This document shows positions 18,313 through 27,085 of a stretch of 35,515 bases of DNA, in pieces. Every line of letters starts with the position of its first letter. Positions within the stretch are counted from its first letter, which is position 1. The position numbers and the translations under genes are program-made. A model generated the notes under the pieces. The model saw only the letters and a program-made list of their open reading frames with translations, did not search any database and was not told the DNA's origin. This DNA is from an uncultured bacterium (lineage in GTDB: Bacteria; Patescibacteriota; Minisyncoccia; Phycocordibacterales; PALSA-1337), in contig CAIMKX010000006.1 in the NCBI GenBank assembly GCA_903842025.1, positions 1 to 35,515 of the forward strand. Reading direction: 5' to 3'.

Positions 18313-20337
18313 ATGAAAAAGCGTGTTCTCTTCGCACTAGTTTTTACAGCCTTGGCATTACCGACAGTCACTTCGGCCCAATGCCCGAGCGATTCCCGAG
18401 ATCTGGCGACTCACGTCTCCAATCAGATAGACAATCGGATAAGCGGCCAAGACCCTTCAATTGTTTTGTCTATATACGCGACGAGAAGCAGTGTTCCCTG
18501 GATAAGGAAAACTGATTCATGGACGGAAAGAATATCGCCGATCGATTTTACAGGAGTTGCCGGTTACAACGACGATCTATCCAATCATTTTGGCAATGGG
18601 CTTATGGGGGGGGCGACTCTAATTACGCCCAGGCATTATGTGACAGCTGAACATTTCAAATTGGCAAACGGCACTAGCGTTTCATTCATGGACAAAAGCG
18701 GCAATCCGGTTATCAGGAAAGTCGTCAATTCGGCCAATATTCCCGGCACTGACATTAACATTGGCCTGCTTGATTCAGACGTCGACAGTTCCATTACATA
18801 TTACCAACTTGTAAGTTCATCGGCTTTGCAGGGAATGCTCCAAAAGACCGTCGCTGAAGTCATCGATGTGCCGATCGTTTTGTTCAATCAATCCGGTCAA
18901 GCGGTAATACATTCCCTGAGCACTATTTCAAATGAAATTGAGCACCGGTTGTATGTCGCCGGACCGCGCGCGGCCTTTAGCCGGGATTTGACCGGCGGCG
19001 ATTCCGGTCAGCCGGCCTTTCTCATAATCAACGGCAAGCCTATCCTTCTTTTCACCAACCATTCAATGAATGCAGGTCCGAATCTGGGTTTTTACATCGC
19101 TCAAATCAACCAGGCCATTGATTCGTTGGGAGATAGTGGAGGTTATCATGTCAGTCGCTACAACACGTCATGTTTTGATCAATCGACGCTTCTTTCACCG
19201 TCCACAATGACCTCGGCGCCGGGCAATTTCAAGAGCTGTTTTACGGGAAGCGCCAAAGATCAGGTCAAGCTTTCTTGGACTCCGCCTTCGGACACTCCTG
19301 ACAGATATGCTCTTTCAGTCGATAATACGGCCTACATGTCCGTTCCTTCATCGGCGCGGGAATATGTTCATGCATCCGTCGCTCCAGGAAGCGGCCACTC
19401 CTACACTCTATTTGCTCTGCGTGCCGGCTATAACTCCTCCCAGGCCCAAAGGACCGATCTTTCCAACGCGCAGATCTGCGCCTCGGTGGAGATTCAACCG
19501 ACACCAGCCATGGCAGAGCCGACACCATCGGGAAACTCGATACCAGCAATGACTCCAACTCCGCCGGTCAAGGAAGCGCCGACCCCGACCGCTTCTCCGG
19601 TTATTCACAATCCTCCACCAGCATCCGGCGCGACAAATTCGCAGAACACGAATTCATCCCAGACTTCTCCGACTCCGACGGCGACTGCTGCCGCGAAAAG
19701 CGCCAGCCAGACAAATACGGCAACTCAAACTCAGAATAATAATGCCGGCTCTGGCGGGAATGGTGGTTCATACTCAAGTGGTCAATCAGTATCCGGCTCT
19801 TCCTACAGTTCCGGATCCATCATAACCTATCGTCAGGTTCAAAACGCCTCGTCGGGATCTTCCGTCAATAAACAATCCAATACGCAAACAACAATAGTCA
19901 AGCAGACCTCATTTGTCTCGCAGATTAGTCGCAATCTCAAGCTTAATGACGTGGGCAATGATGTTCGTTCGCTTCAAGTGATTTTGAATAATCTCGGATA
20001 TACGGTTGCCGAGTCGGGGCCTGGCTCTGTTGGACAAGAAACGACCACTTTTAACGATGCGACCAAAAAGGCTCTGGAAAGATATCAGGCTGATCGGGTG
20101 AATGTAGGACTTAAGATAACGGGCGTTTTGGACAATGTGACTCTCATTCTAATTAACAGCGATATTGCCAATAAGTTGTCGGAGGCCAAGGCGGCTCAGG
20201 CAGTCATCGCGAATAACATTTCGAACGCCAACAGTCAGAATAATTCCGTCTACGAATTTGTCGTTGATATTATTAGGAGAATTATAAACGGAATGGGAAT
20301 GACGATCAGTAATATCCTGCTCATTTTGCGCTTATGA
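18313..20337 (+). CDS. Secreted trypsin-like serine protease with peptidoglycan-binding-like domain
   Basis: A 674-residue exported protein. A signal peptide (residues 1-~22, ending TSA) leads to a chymotrypsin-fold domain with the triad His114 (YVTAEHF), Asp147 (TDINIGLL) and Ser231 (GGDSGQP). A Fn3-like segment (~300-390) with VKLSWTPPSDTPDRY follows, then a long Pro/Thr/Ser/Gly/Asn-rich linker (~395-530). Residues ~537-605 (LNDVGNDVRSLQVILNNLGY) match the PG_binding_1 fold. The tail is hydrophobic (VYEFVVDIIRRIINGMG). TATAAT at 18300-18305 lies seven bases before the ATG, so the mRNA is leaderless. Probable role: wall-attached or shed protease; the substrate is unknown. Confidence 0.87.
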   Translation: MKKRVLFALVFTALALPTVTSAQCPSDSRDLATHVSNQIDNRISGQDPSIVLSIYATRSSVPWIRKTDSWTERISPIDFTGVAGYNDDLSNHFGNGLMGGATLITPRHYVTAEHFKLANGTSVSFMDKSGNPVIRKVVNSANIPGTDINIGLLDSDVDSSITYYQLVSSSALQGMLQKTVAEVIDVPIVLFNQSGQAVIHSLSTISNEIEHRLYVAGPRAAFSRDLTGGDSGQPAFLIINGKPILLFTNHSMNAGPNLGFYIAQINQAIDSLGDSGGYHVSRYNTSCFDQSTLLSPSTMTSAPGNFKSCFTGSAKDQVKLSWTPPSDTPDRYALSVDNTAYMSVPSSAREYVHASVAPGSGHSYTLFALRAGYNSSQAQRTDLSNAQICASVEIQPTPAMAEPTPSGNSIPAMTPTPPVKEAPTPTASPVIHNPPPASGATNSQNTNSSQTSPTPTATAAAKSASQTNTATQTQNNNAGSGGNGGSYSSGQSVSGSSYSSGSIITYRQVQNASSGSSVNKQSNTQTTIVKQTSFVSQISRNLKLNDVGNDVRSLQVILNNLGYTVAESGPGSVGQETTTFNDATKKALERYQADRVNVGLKITGVLDNVTLILINSDIANKLSEAKAAQAVIANNISNANSQNNSVYEFVVDIIRRIINGMGMTISNILLILRL

Positions 20338-20397
20338 TTTCTCTAAAGGAAATCAGGAAAAGATGGTAAATCTCGCCATTTTTGTTACAATGGCACA

Positions 20398-21144
20398 ATG
20401 AATTCCGGACAAAGAGGCCATTTGCATCCGATCACCCAAGTCGTCCGCGATATTTATCGGATATTCTATGATCTTGGTTTTAATGTCGCCGACGGACCGG
20501 AGTTGGAGGATGAGTTCCACAATTTTGACGCCTTGAATGTACCCAAGGATCATCCGGCTAGGGATATGCAGGATACGTTTTGGATAAAAGCTCAAAGCTC
20601 AAAGCTCAAAGCCCAAAGGTCAATCACAGATGCTGAAGAGAAAAGTTTGGCTAAGGTTTTACGAACGCAGACTTCTTCGGTGCAGATAAGGCATTTGGAG
20701 AAAAACAAGCCGCCGGTGAGGATAATAGTGCCGGGGAAGGTTTTCAGAAATGAGGCTACTGACGCGACTCATGAGGCGCAATTCTACCAAATGGAGGCCC
20801 TTTATGTGGACAAAAATGTAACTCTAGCTCATTTGAAAGGGACTTTGGAGCATATGTTCAAAAAATTATTTGGTGACGATGTGGTAATAAGATTCCGACC
20901 AAGCTTTTTTCCATTCACAGAACCAAGTGTCGAGGTTGATATGCAATGGAAAGGTAAATGGTTGGAAATGGGCGGCGCTGGCCTGGTCAATCCCAATGTC
21001 TTCAAAGCCGTAAACCTTGATCCGGATAAATGGCAAGGTTTTGCCTTTGGTTTCGGCTTGGATCGGATCGCTATGCTGAAGTTCGGCATTGATGACATCC
21101 GCTATATTTACAACGGCGATTTGAGGCTGATAAATCAATTCTAA
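20398..21144 (+). CDS. pheS: Phenylalanyl-tRNA synthetase alpha subunit (short form)
   Basis: A 248-residue class II synthetase subunit that charges tRNA-Phe together with PheT. Motifs include [65 protein letters not shown], and [10 protein letters not shown] with [17 protein letters not shown]. The N-terminal coiled-coil domain that contacts tRNA (about 85 residues) is absent. An insertion at residues ~64-90 contains five tandem 7-bp repeats. A TACAAT box lies six bases before the ATG. DUF1653 and pheT follow directly. Confidence 0.95.
   Translation: MNSGQRGHLHPITQVVRDIYRIFYDLGFNVADGPELEDEFHNFDALNVPKDHPARDMQDTFWIKAQSSKLKAQRSITDAEEKSLAKVLRTQTSSVQIRHLEKNKPPVRIIVPGKVFRNEATDATHEAQFYQMEALYVDKNVTLAHLKGTLEHMFKKLFGDDVVIRFRPSFFPFTEPSVEVDMQWKGKWLEMGGAGLVNPNVFKAVNLDPDKWQGFAFGFGLDRIAMLKFGIDDIRYIYNGDLRLINQF
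20587..20621 (+). repeat. AAAGCTC 7-bp tandem repeat inside pheS
   Basis: Five consecutive 7-base units: AAAGCTC three times, then AAAGCCC and AAAGGTC. The tract lies within an insertion between DTFWIK and the [11 protein letters not shown] motif. The unit is not a multiple of three, so gain or loss of one unit would break the frame. Confidence 0.9.
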
Positions 21145-21145
21145 T

Positions 21146-21370
21146 ATGACTATCGAACCAGGAATTTACAAACATTCTAAGAAAGGTAACCTTTACAAGG
21201 TTCATTTTGTGGCCAAGCACTCAGAGACTTTGGAGGATTTGGTCATTTATGAAGCTTTGTACGAAAATGGCATGTCCAAGTTTTGGGCTAGGCCAATAGC
21301 AATGTTTACCGACGAAGTGATGATTGATGGTAAAAAAGTCCCAAGATTCCTATTTGTAAAAAAATCATGA
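21146..21370 (+). CDS. DUF1653 family protein
   Basis: A 74-residue protein with [20 protein letters not shown], then [20 protein letters not shown] and [12 protein letters not shown], the recognised DUF1653 pattern (G-x-Y-x-H-x-K-G-x-x-Y ... YEALY ... RP-x-x-MF-x-x-V). The fold is small and beta-rich; the function is unknown. It sits between pheS (one base gap) and pheT (ATGA overlap), so it is cotranslated with the synthetase. Confidence 0.88.
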   Translation: MTIEPGIYKHSKKGNLYKVHFVAKHSETLEDLVIYEALYENGMSKFWARPIAMFTDEVMIDGKKVPRFLFVKKS

Positions 21371-23463
21371 ATATTTCAAGAAACTGGCTACAAACATATT
21401 TCGAAAATGAAATTCCTTCAGCTGAAAAGTTGGCGGAGTTATTCACTTTCCATTTCTGCGAAGTGGAGGGTGTTGAGAACTCCTTGAGGAGAGACCTCAA
21501 GGAAGCTGATTCGATTCTTGATCTCAAAATCCTACCAGACCGCGCTCATTACGCCCTTTCTCATAAAGGCGTGGCTGGAGAAGTTTCTTTACTTGCCAAA
21601 TTGCCAATAAAAGAGCGCTTTGTCAAAGAAATAGCGAGTACTATTAAAGAAGTACCAATCATTAAGATTGAGAATCCGAAATTCTGCCGTCGTTATACAG
21701 CTAGGATTAGCGATGCCTGCCTGCCGGACAGGCAGGTCGCACATCGATGTGAATCGCCCGCTTGGCTCAAGAACGCCTTGGAATCGATCGGCCAACGTTC
21801 GATCAACGTAATTGTTGATCTGACCAACTATGTCATGTACGACATCGGTCAACCTCTTCACGCTTTTGATGCGGATAAAGTAATCGGCAGCATTGTGATT
21901 CGGGCGGCCAAAGAAGGTGAAAAGATTGTCTTACTCGATGGACGGGAAATTACCTTGAATTCGACTGATAATGTAATAGCAGACGATGAAGGACCGCTGG
22001 TCATTGCGGGAGCAAAGGGAGGCAAGCGTGCGGAGATTTCCGAAACAACCAAGCGGATCATTATTGAATCAGCCAATTTTGATCCGACAGCCGTTCGAAA
22101 AACTTCAACAAAATATGACATCCGTAGCGATTCATCCAAGCGTTTTGAGAATGAGATTACGCCTGAGCTTGCCATTCATGGCATGCATAATGTCTGCGCA
22201 CTAATTCAACAAATAATGCCTGAGGCAAAGTTCGGTCCGATTGTCGATCAATATCTCGTCAAGGCCAAGCAAACTGTTATTGAATTCGATCCGAATTACC
22301 TTGAAGAAAGGCTTGGTGTGAAGGTGCCTTTGGATGAGGCCAAGAATATTTTGGAAGGGATGGGGATTGGTGTCACTGAAGGTAGTGTTCCTGTCATTCC
22401 CACGAAGGCGGGAATCCAGGATGTAACCGCAACATCGGGATCAAATGGTAATATCCTGGATTCCCGCCTTCGCGGGAATGACAAACGAGATGCTGACGGG
22501 AATGACATGGAGGCGAATGACAACAAATGGTCTCTAACCATCCCTTACGAACGCCTGGATCTAGTTATTAAAGAAGACATTGTGGAAGAGGTTGGCCGAA
22601 TCTACGGTTACGATCACGTTGTCGGAATCCTGCCGCCACCAAGCAATGAAAATAAATCGATCTTGCCGTCTTTCTACCTATCTGAAAAGATCAAGAATAT
22701 TCTGGTCAGTCAAGGATTCTCCGAAGTCAGCTTATACACTCTAGTTGAAAAGGGTGATATTGAAACAGCCAAGCCATTGGCGAAAGATAAGGCATTTGCC
22801 CGCAAGAATTTAAGTGATGGAATGCTGGCTTGCGTCGAAAAAAACGCTTTGAATGCTGATCTTCTTGGTTTGGAATCGATTAAAGTTTTCGAAATCGGCC
22901 ATGTCTTCAGTCATGAATCCGAAGATATCTATTTGGTTCTGGGCGCCGCTCAGATCAAGAAGATCAAAGGTTTGAATTCGGAGACGATTGTAAATGAAAC
23001 GGTTAAGAAATTGGAAAGTGAGTTGGGTGTAAGCCTCAAGGGACAACTTATTAAAAACAAGGCCGGCAATTACAGTGTCTATGAAATTAATCTAGAGCCG
23101 ATCATTAAATCATTCAAGTCGGGCACTTATGAAGCATTGAATTTGCATCCATCTTCGTCAAATCGTTATCAAAAGTTTTCCCTGTATCCGTTCATTGTTC
23201 GTGATATTGCCATTTTTGTCCCTGAATTAGTCACAGGCGAAAATGTTTGGAAAGTCATCGAAAAGGGGATTGGTGAAGCCAAAGCGAGCGACCTATTGGT
23301 CAGACACGCATTATTCGACACCTTCAAAAAAGAAGGCAAGGTTTCGTATGCTTTTCGGTTAGTTTTTCAGTCTATGGAGAGGACGTTGACCGATGATGAG
23401 GCCAATAAGATCATGGAAATTATTTATGACGGGCTGAAGAGGGAAGGTTGGGAAGTTAGATAA
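21367..23463 (+). CDS. pheT: Phenylalanyl-tRNA synthetase beta subunit (short form, with repeat insertions)
   Basis: A 698-residue subunit. The N-terminal OB-fold tRNA-binding domain is missing: the start [12 protein letters not shown] passes quickly into [20 protein letters not shown]. The B3/B4 editing region includes [20 protein letters not shown] and [14 protein letters not shown]. The B5 domain and [12 protein letters not shown] motif follow, and the C-terminal ferredoxin-fold anticodon domain has [13 protein letters not shown]. Two segments do not belong to the family: residues ~117-128 ([12 protein letters not shown]), translated from a palindrome, and ~343-390 (VIPTKAGIQ ... LDSRLRGND), translated from a dispersed inverted repeat. 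Both keep the frame. The start overlaps the DUF1653 stop. Confidence 0.95.
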   Translation: MNISRNWLQTYFENEIPSAEKLAELFTFHFCEVEGVENSLRRDLKEADSILDLKILPDRAHYALSHKGVAGEVSLLAKLPIKERFVKEIASTIKEVPIIKIENPKFCRRYTARISDACLPDRQVAHRCESPAWLKNALESIGQRSINVIVDLTNYVMYDIGQPLHAFDADKVIGSIVIRAAKEGEKIVLLDGREITLNSTDNVIADDEGPLVIAGAKGGKRAEISETTKRIIIESANFDPTAVRKTSTKYDIRSDSSKRFENEITPELAIHGMHNVCALIQQIMPEAKFGPIVDQYLVKAKQTVIEFDPNYLEERLGVKVPLDEAKNILEGMGIGVTEGSVPVIPTKAGIQDVTATSGSNGNILDSRLRGNDKRDADGNDMEANDNKWSLTIPYERLDLVIKEDIVEEVGRIYGYDHVVGILPPPSNENKSILPSFYLSEKIKNILVSQGFSEVSLYTLVEKGDIETAKPLAKDKAFARKNLSDGMLACVEKNALNADLLGLESIKVFEIGHVFSHESEDIYLVLGAAQIKKIKGLNSETIVNETVKKLESELGVSLKGQLIKNKAGNYSVYEINLEPIIKSFKSGTYEALNLHPSSSNRYQKFSLYPFIVRDIAIFVPELVTGENVWKVIEKGIGEAKASDLLVRHALFDTFKKEGKVSYAFRLVFQSMERTLTDDEANKIMEIIYDGLKREGWEVR
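21716..21751. repeat. Two palindromes inside pheT
   Basis: CCTGCCTG (21716-21723) and CAGGCAGG (21729-21736) form a perfect eight-base inverted pair with loop CCGGA; it is followed at once by the perfect palindrome CACATCGATGTG (21740-21751). Together they encode an insertion that PheT homologues would not be expected to have. Confidence 0.88.
22393..22482. repeat. Inverted repeat with 30-bp arms inside pheT
   Basis: Arm 22393-22422 (GTCATTCCCACGAAGGCGGG then AATCCAGGAT) and arm 22453-22482 are reverse complements at 29 of 30 positions, with a 30-base loop. The arms translate as VIPTKAGIQ and LDSRLRGND, peptides known to arise from this widespread bacterial repeat. A degraded copy lies at 1083. 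Confidence 0.95.
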
Positions 23464-23526
23464 ATTATCCAAAAGGTCATTGCATAAACGGTGTAATTGC
23501 CGTACTCTATACATTCGTGTCCCATT

Positions 23527-25227
23527 ATGATCGATCGCAACAAAATACCGAAAAACTTCTCCGGTCAAGAGACCATCATCCGTTTTGAGGATGTTTCCTT
23601 TGAACATGGACCCAATCAGCCTATTCTCGATGAGGTCAGCTTTACCGTGCGCAAAGGCACCAAGATCACGATCATGGGCCAAAATGGCGCCGGCAAGACG
23701 ACAATGTTCGGCTTGATTCTAGGTGATTATCAACCCGAGTCCGGTGAAATTCACATAACAAATGGAGCGACTATCGCCACCGCTCGGCAGGTCATTCCGA
23801 GACAAGATCTGGAGCTGACGGTGAGAGAATTCTTTGCCAAATGTTTCAAAGAAAAGGTTTATGATATTGATCCTCGGATCGATGAAGTCTTGGGCGTCGT
23901 TAACTTGCATACTCACAAAAGTTCTACCGATTTAAAAGATCGAATCGTTAAGACGTTCTCCGGTGGTCAACAGGCCCGATTACTTCTTGCCTCTGCTTTG
24001 ATTCAAGATCCCGATATTCTTCTTCTTGATGAACCAACCAACAATCTCGATAAGGCTGGCATTGAGCATCTGACCCAATTCCTGGTCAATTACAAGAAAA
24101 CCTGTCTCGTGATTTCTCACGACGCCGAATTTCTCAATGCCTTCACCCACGGCGTTCTCTATCTCGATGTTCATACCCGCAAGGTTGAACAATATGTCGG
24201 GGACTACATAGACGTCGTCGACCAGATCACCACTCGCATCGAGAAGGAAAATATCACCAATGCCCGCCTGGCCAAGGAAATTCAAGCCAATAAAGATCAG
24301 GCCAATATGTTCGCTATGAAAGGCGGTCAAATGCGTCTCGTCGCCAAGAGGATGCGCGAAAAGGCTGAGGAATTGACTGAGGAATTGGTTGATGTCCGCA
24401 AAGAGGATAAAACCATCAAGGATTTCACTATTCCTGCCCAAGAGGACACCATCGGCGATATTATTACCATAAATTCCTATAGCATTATTAGTCCCAAAAC
24501 TCACAAACCAGTTACCAAGACCTGCAATATCAAGCTTCGCCGCCGTCAGCATCTTCTTCTGGCGGGTCCGAATGGGATAGGGAAGTCCACATTATTGGAA
24601 GCGATCGTTAATTCACGTAACCCATCGTCCGAATTGAATTCAACTGCTCCTTTTAACACATCGGAAGATATGTCGCTGACAGCGGCTAATATTAACGGAT
24701 TAGACGATATCACGCCGAGAGCGGTCGCAGGAGCGGACATTCTCCCGACTGTCCGGAGCGAAGCGCAGGACACGAAGGGAGAACTGTCCGCTCCGAGAGA
24801 CCGCGTCCGTCTTAAAATCCTCGATGGTATCCGTGTCGGTTACTATCGCCAAGACTTCTCTATGATGGACTTTAACGACACCGTTTATCAATCGCTTGAA
24901 AAGATCGTTCTCGAGTCTCGTGGCCGACTTATTGAGACAGAATTACGCGCTGTAGCCGCTAGTTTCCTTATTGGCGCCGACGCTATCCATACCAAGATCG
25001 GTTCTCTTTCCGAAGGTCAAAAAGGTTTGGTCGCTTTCGCCCGTCTTGTTCTTCTCAAACCTGGCCTCTTGATTCTCGATGAACCGACGAATCATATAAA
25101 CTTCAGGCATATTCCAGTCATTGCCAGAGCACTTGATAAATACGAGGGCGCTATGATCCTCGTTAGTCACGTCCCGGAATTTGTGAAGCAGATCAAGATC
25201 GATGAGGTTTTGGAGATGGGGAAATAA
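23527..25227 (+). CDS. ABC-F family ATPase (ribosome-associated type)
   Basis: A 566-residue soluble protein with two ABC domains and no membrane helices. The first domain has Walker A GQNGAGKTT (51-59), signature FSGGQQARL and Walker B DILLLDEPTNNLD. The second has GPNGIGKST (347-355), LSEGQKGLVAF and LLILDEPTNHIN. A charged linker (~225-310) joins them, like the P-site tRNA interaction motif of ABC-F translation factors. Residues ~399-426 of the second domain come from an in-frame palindromic repeat. The start at 23527 is preferred to 23497 because MIDRNKIPKNFSGQETIIRF precedes the domain without extra tail. The specific ABC-F subtype is not clear. Confidence 0.9.
   Translation: MIDRNKIPKNFSGQETIIRFEDVSFEHGPNQPILDEVSFTVRKGTKITIMGQNGAGKTTMFGLILGDYQPESGEIHITNGATIATARQVIPRQDLELTVREFFAKCFKEKVYDIDPRIDEVLGVVNLHTHKSSTDLKDRIVKTFSGGQQARLLLASALIQDPDILLLDEPTNNLDKAGIEHLTQFLVNYKKTCLVISHDAEFLNAFTHGVLYLDVHTRKVEQYVGDYIDVVDQITTRIEKENITNARLAKEIQANKDQANMFAMKGGQMRLVAKRMREKAEELTEELVDVRKEDKTIKDFTIPAQEDTIGDIITINSYSIISPKTHKPVTKTCNIKLRRRQHLLLAGPNGIGKSTLLEAIVNSRNPSSELNSTAPFNTSEDMSLTAANINGLDDITPRAVAGADILPTVRSEAQDTKGELSAPRDRVRLKILDGIRVGYYRQDFSMMDFNDTVYQSLEKIVLESRGRLIETELRAVAASFLIGADAIHTKIGSLSEGQKGLVAFARLVLLKPGLLILDEPTNHINFRHIPVIARALDKYEGAMILVSHVPEFVKQIKIDEVLEMGK
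24721..24804. repeat. Palindromic repeat inside the ABC-F gene
   Basis: Left arm 24721-24746 (GCGGTC, GAGCGGACA, TTCTCCC blocks) pairs with right arm 24777-24804 (GGGAGAA, TGTCCGCTC, GACCGC). The loop holds a second pair, TGTCC and GGACA, around GGAGCGAAGCGC. The element spans 84 bases, exactly 28 codons. Confidence 0.9.
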
Positions 25228-25254
25228 ATTTTCTCAAATCAGGTCAGCTTTTCG

Positions 25255-25282
25255 TTGACATTGTGCAAAAGAAGTATACATT
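25255..25282 (+). promoter_or_regulatory. Promoter of galT
   Basis: TTGACA (25255-25260), 16 bases, then TACATT (25277-25282). Unlike most genes here, the leader is about 55 bases and carries a Shine-Dalgarno sequence, GAAAGGA, seven bases before the ATG. Confidence 0.55.
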
Positions 25283-25343
25283 TATATAAATTTGGATCTT
25301 TGACAGATTGTAGTCAGGATTCAGCTCAAAGAAAGGATGAACT

Positions 25344-26408
25344 ATGTCAAACGTCAGTGCAGAATTGAGACGGAATCCGGTTTCCGGAACCGTTGTAATC
25401 AATGCCACAGGGCGTGAGAAAAGCCTCGAAAAACTTAGGCGGGTCAATCCACGCGATTGGGCAAACTTTAATCAAAAGATCGTCAGCGGCGAAGGTTGTC
25501 CATTTTGTGTCGGGCATGAAAATATGACGCCGCCGGAAGTAAAATCCTATCGAGCCGAAGGTACGACTATCAATAGTCCAGGTTGGACGGTGCGAGTCGT
25601 GCCCAATCTCGGACCGGCTCTCGATCAGAGTTTTCCGGGAGTCATGCTCGAGGAAAGGGCGGTTGGACAATTCATGGTAACCGAAGGATTTGGATACCAT
25701 TATGTTGTCATAGAGACCACAAAGCATGTTGATCACATGGCGGATGCGGCCCAAGGCTGTGTTCGTGATGTGGTTCACATGTGGCGTGATATGACCAATA
25801 TGGTCACAGGTGATCGTAATGTTAAGTACGTCGCTATCTTTCAAAATTATGGTCCTCAGGCGGGAGCCAGTCAGCCGCATGATCATAGTCAAATTATCGG
25901 TCTGCCGGTCATACCGACTCGTATCCGCTATCAACTTAGGGGAGCTGAGGCTTTCTTCAAAGAGAATCAGGCCTGCTTCTATTGTGGAGAGATTCGGGAC
26001 GAACTTCGCTTAACCTCACGAATTGTGGAGGTCACTCAGAATTTCATCGCCTATTGTCCATATATTTCGAAGACGCCGTATCAGGTGATTATTTCACCCC
26101 GCGAGCATCAAAGCTACTTTGCCAATATTAGTACTCATTCGGCGGCTGATCGATTGACCGAATTTGCTGATTTGCTCCAGAACGTCTTGAAGCGGATCAA
26201 GATCACTCTCAATGACCCCGACTACAATCTCTATGTTCACACTGCGCCGGCTACGCAACCTGAGATGTTGCACTATCATTGGCACGTTCAGATCGAGCCA
26301 GTAACGACGGCAATTATGGCAGGATTCGAAAAGGGATTTGGTGTTTACCTCAATCCTCGGTCACCGGAAAGTAGTGCGACCGATCTTCGGGCTGCCGTTA
26401 TTGTTTGA
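25344..26408 (+). CDS. galT: Galactose-1-phosphate uridylyltransferase family protein
   Basis: A 354-residue HIT-superfamily nucleotidyl transferase of the Leloir pathway, exchanging UMP between UDP-glucose and galactose-1-phosphate. The N-terminal half has CPFC (52-55) and the second half CFYC (211-214), both likely zinc ligands. The catalytic motif is SQPHDHSQIIGLP with HDHSQ at 179-183, close to GalT HPHxQ. LHYHWHVQIEP near the end matches the C-terminal HIT half. UDP-sugar or ADP-sugar relatives share this fold, so substrate choice is uncertain, and no galK or galE lies nearby. Start chosen by the clear Shine-Dalgarno sequence. Confidence 0.85.
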   Translation: MSNVSAELRRNPVSGTVVINATGREKSLEKLRRVNPRDWANFNQKIVSGEGCPFCVGHENMTPPEVKSYRAEGTTINSPGWTVRVVPNLGPALDQSFPGVMLEERAVGQFMVTEGFGYHYVVIETTKHVDHMADAAQGCVRDVVHMWRDMTNMVTGDRNVKYVAIFQNYGPQAGASQPHDHSQIIGLPVIPTRIRYQLRGAEAFFKENQACFYCGEIRDELRLTSRIVEVTQNFIAYCPYISKTPYQVIISPREHQSYFANISTHSAADRLTEFADLLQNVLKRIKITLNDPDYNLYVHTAPATQPEMLHYHWHVQIEPVTTAIMAGFEKGFGVYLNPRSPESSATDLRAAVIV

Positions 26409-26424
26409 ATATCATATGCCTCAG

Positions 26425-26449
26425 GAGCTTCCGTAAGGGAGCTCTTTTT
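26425..26449 (+). terminator. Intrinsic terminator after galT
   Basis: GAGCTTCC (26425-26432), GTAA loop, GGGAGCTC (26437-26444), then TTTTT. All eight pairs form, one of them G-T. Confidence 0.92.
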
Positions 26450-26473
26450 GTATTTATTTGATATAATTTTGAC

Positions 26474-27079
26474 ATGAATATATCTCAATCTTTTGTTTCT
26501 CTCTGGTCGTTTATAAAAAAGCACCGTTTCGAAATTATTGGTTGTGTCATTGTCCTTGCTCTTGTTGCTGCTATCGAGCTCTATAGCGGGCGCTCACCGC
26601 TCGGTCCAGACGGCCATTTCGGCTGGTGGGACAACAATATTTGGGGTAGTGAAAATTCCCAGCGGGTGGCTGACGCCTATTCCTTTTCGCACATCATTCA
26701 CGGCATGATTTTCTACGGCTTCCTCTGGCTGGTGGCTCGCCGCTTGCCCATGAAATACCGTTTTCTGATCGCTATTATTATCGAAGCCGGCTGGGAACTA
26801 TTGGAGAATTCGCCGATCATCATCAACCGTTACCGCGAGGCAACCATTGCCCTCGGATATGTTGGTGACAGTGTTCTAAATTCAACCTGCGATATTGTAA
26901 TGGCTGCCATCGGTTTCATGATCGCCAGATACACAAAACTCTGGATTATTATTGCCATGATCATTGTTATGGAAGTCGGGTGTTTGTTGTGGATCAGGGA
27001 CAATCTGACCTTGAATGTCATAATGCTAGTGAGTCCAAGTCAGACGATAAAGGAGTGGCAAGGAGAGGGGCATATGTAG
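26474..27079 (+). CDS. DUF2585 (UPF0314) membrane protein
   Basis: A 201-residue protein with about four or five membrane helices. It has the family pattern in order: NSQRVADAYSFSHIIHGMIF, then EAGWELLENSPIIINRYREA, then GYVGDSVLNSTCDIVMAAIG and IRDNLTLNVIMLV with a final WQ. These conserved His, Glu, Asn, Arg and Asp residues within membrane segments suggest a catalytic or metal-binding site, but no activity is known to me. The family is mainly described from alphaproteobacteria. TATAAT at 26462-26467 lies six bases before the ATG, so it is leaderless. The GIY-YIG gene follows six bases downstream. Confidence 0.88.
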   Translation: MNISQSFVSLWSFIKKHRFEIIGCVIVLALVAAIELYSGRSPLGPDGHFGWWDNNIWGSENSQRVADAYSFSHIIHGMIFYGFLWLVARRLPMKYRFLIAIIIEAGWELLENSPIIINRYREATIALGYVGDSVLNSTCDIVMAAIGFMIARYTKLWIIIAMIIVMEVGCLLWIRDNLTLNVIMLVSPSQTIKEWQGEGHM

Positions 27080-27085
27080 AAGAAA

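Noticed and set aside
23980-24552. Reverse-strand ORF of 190 residues within the ABC-F gene
   Set aside because: It is an antisense shadow of a clear ABC-F protein with all motifs on the forward strand.
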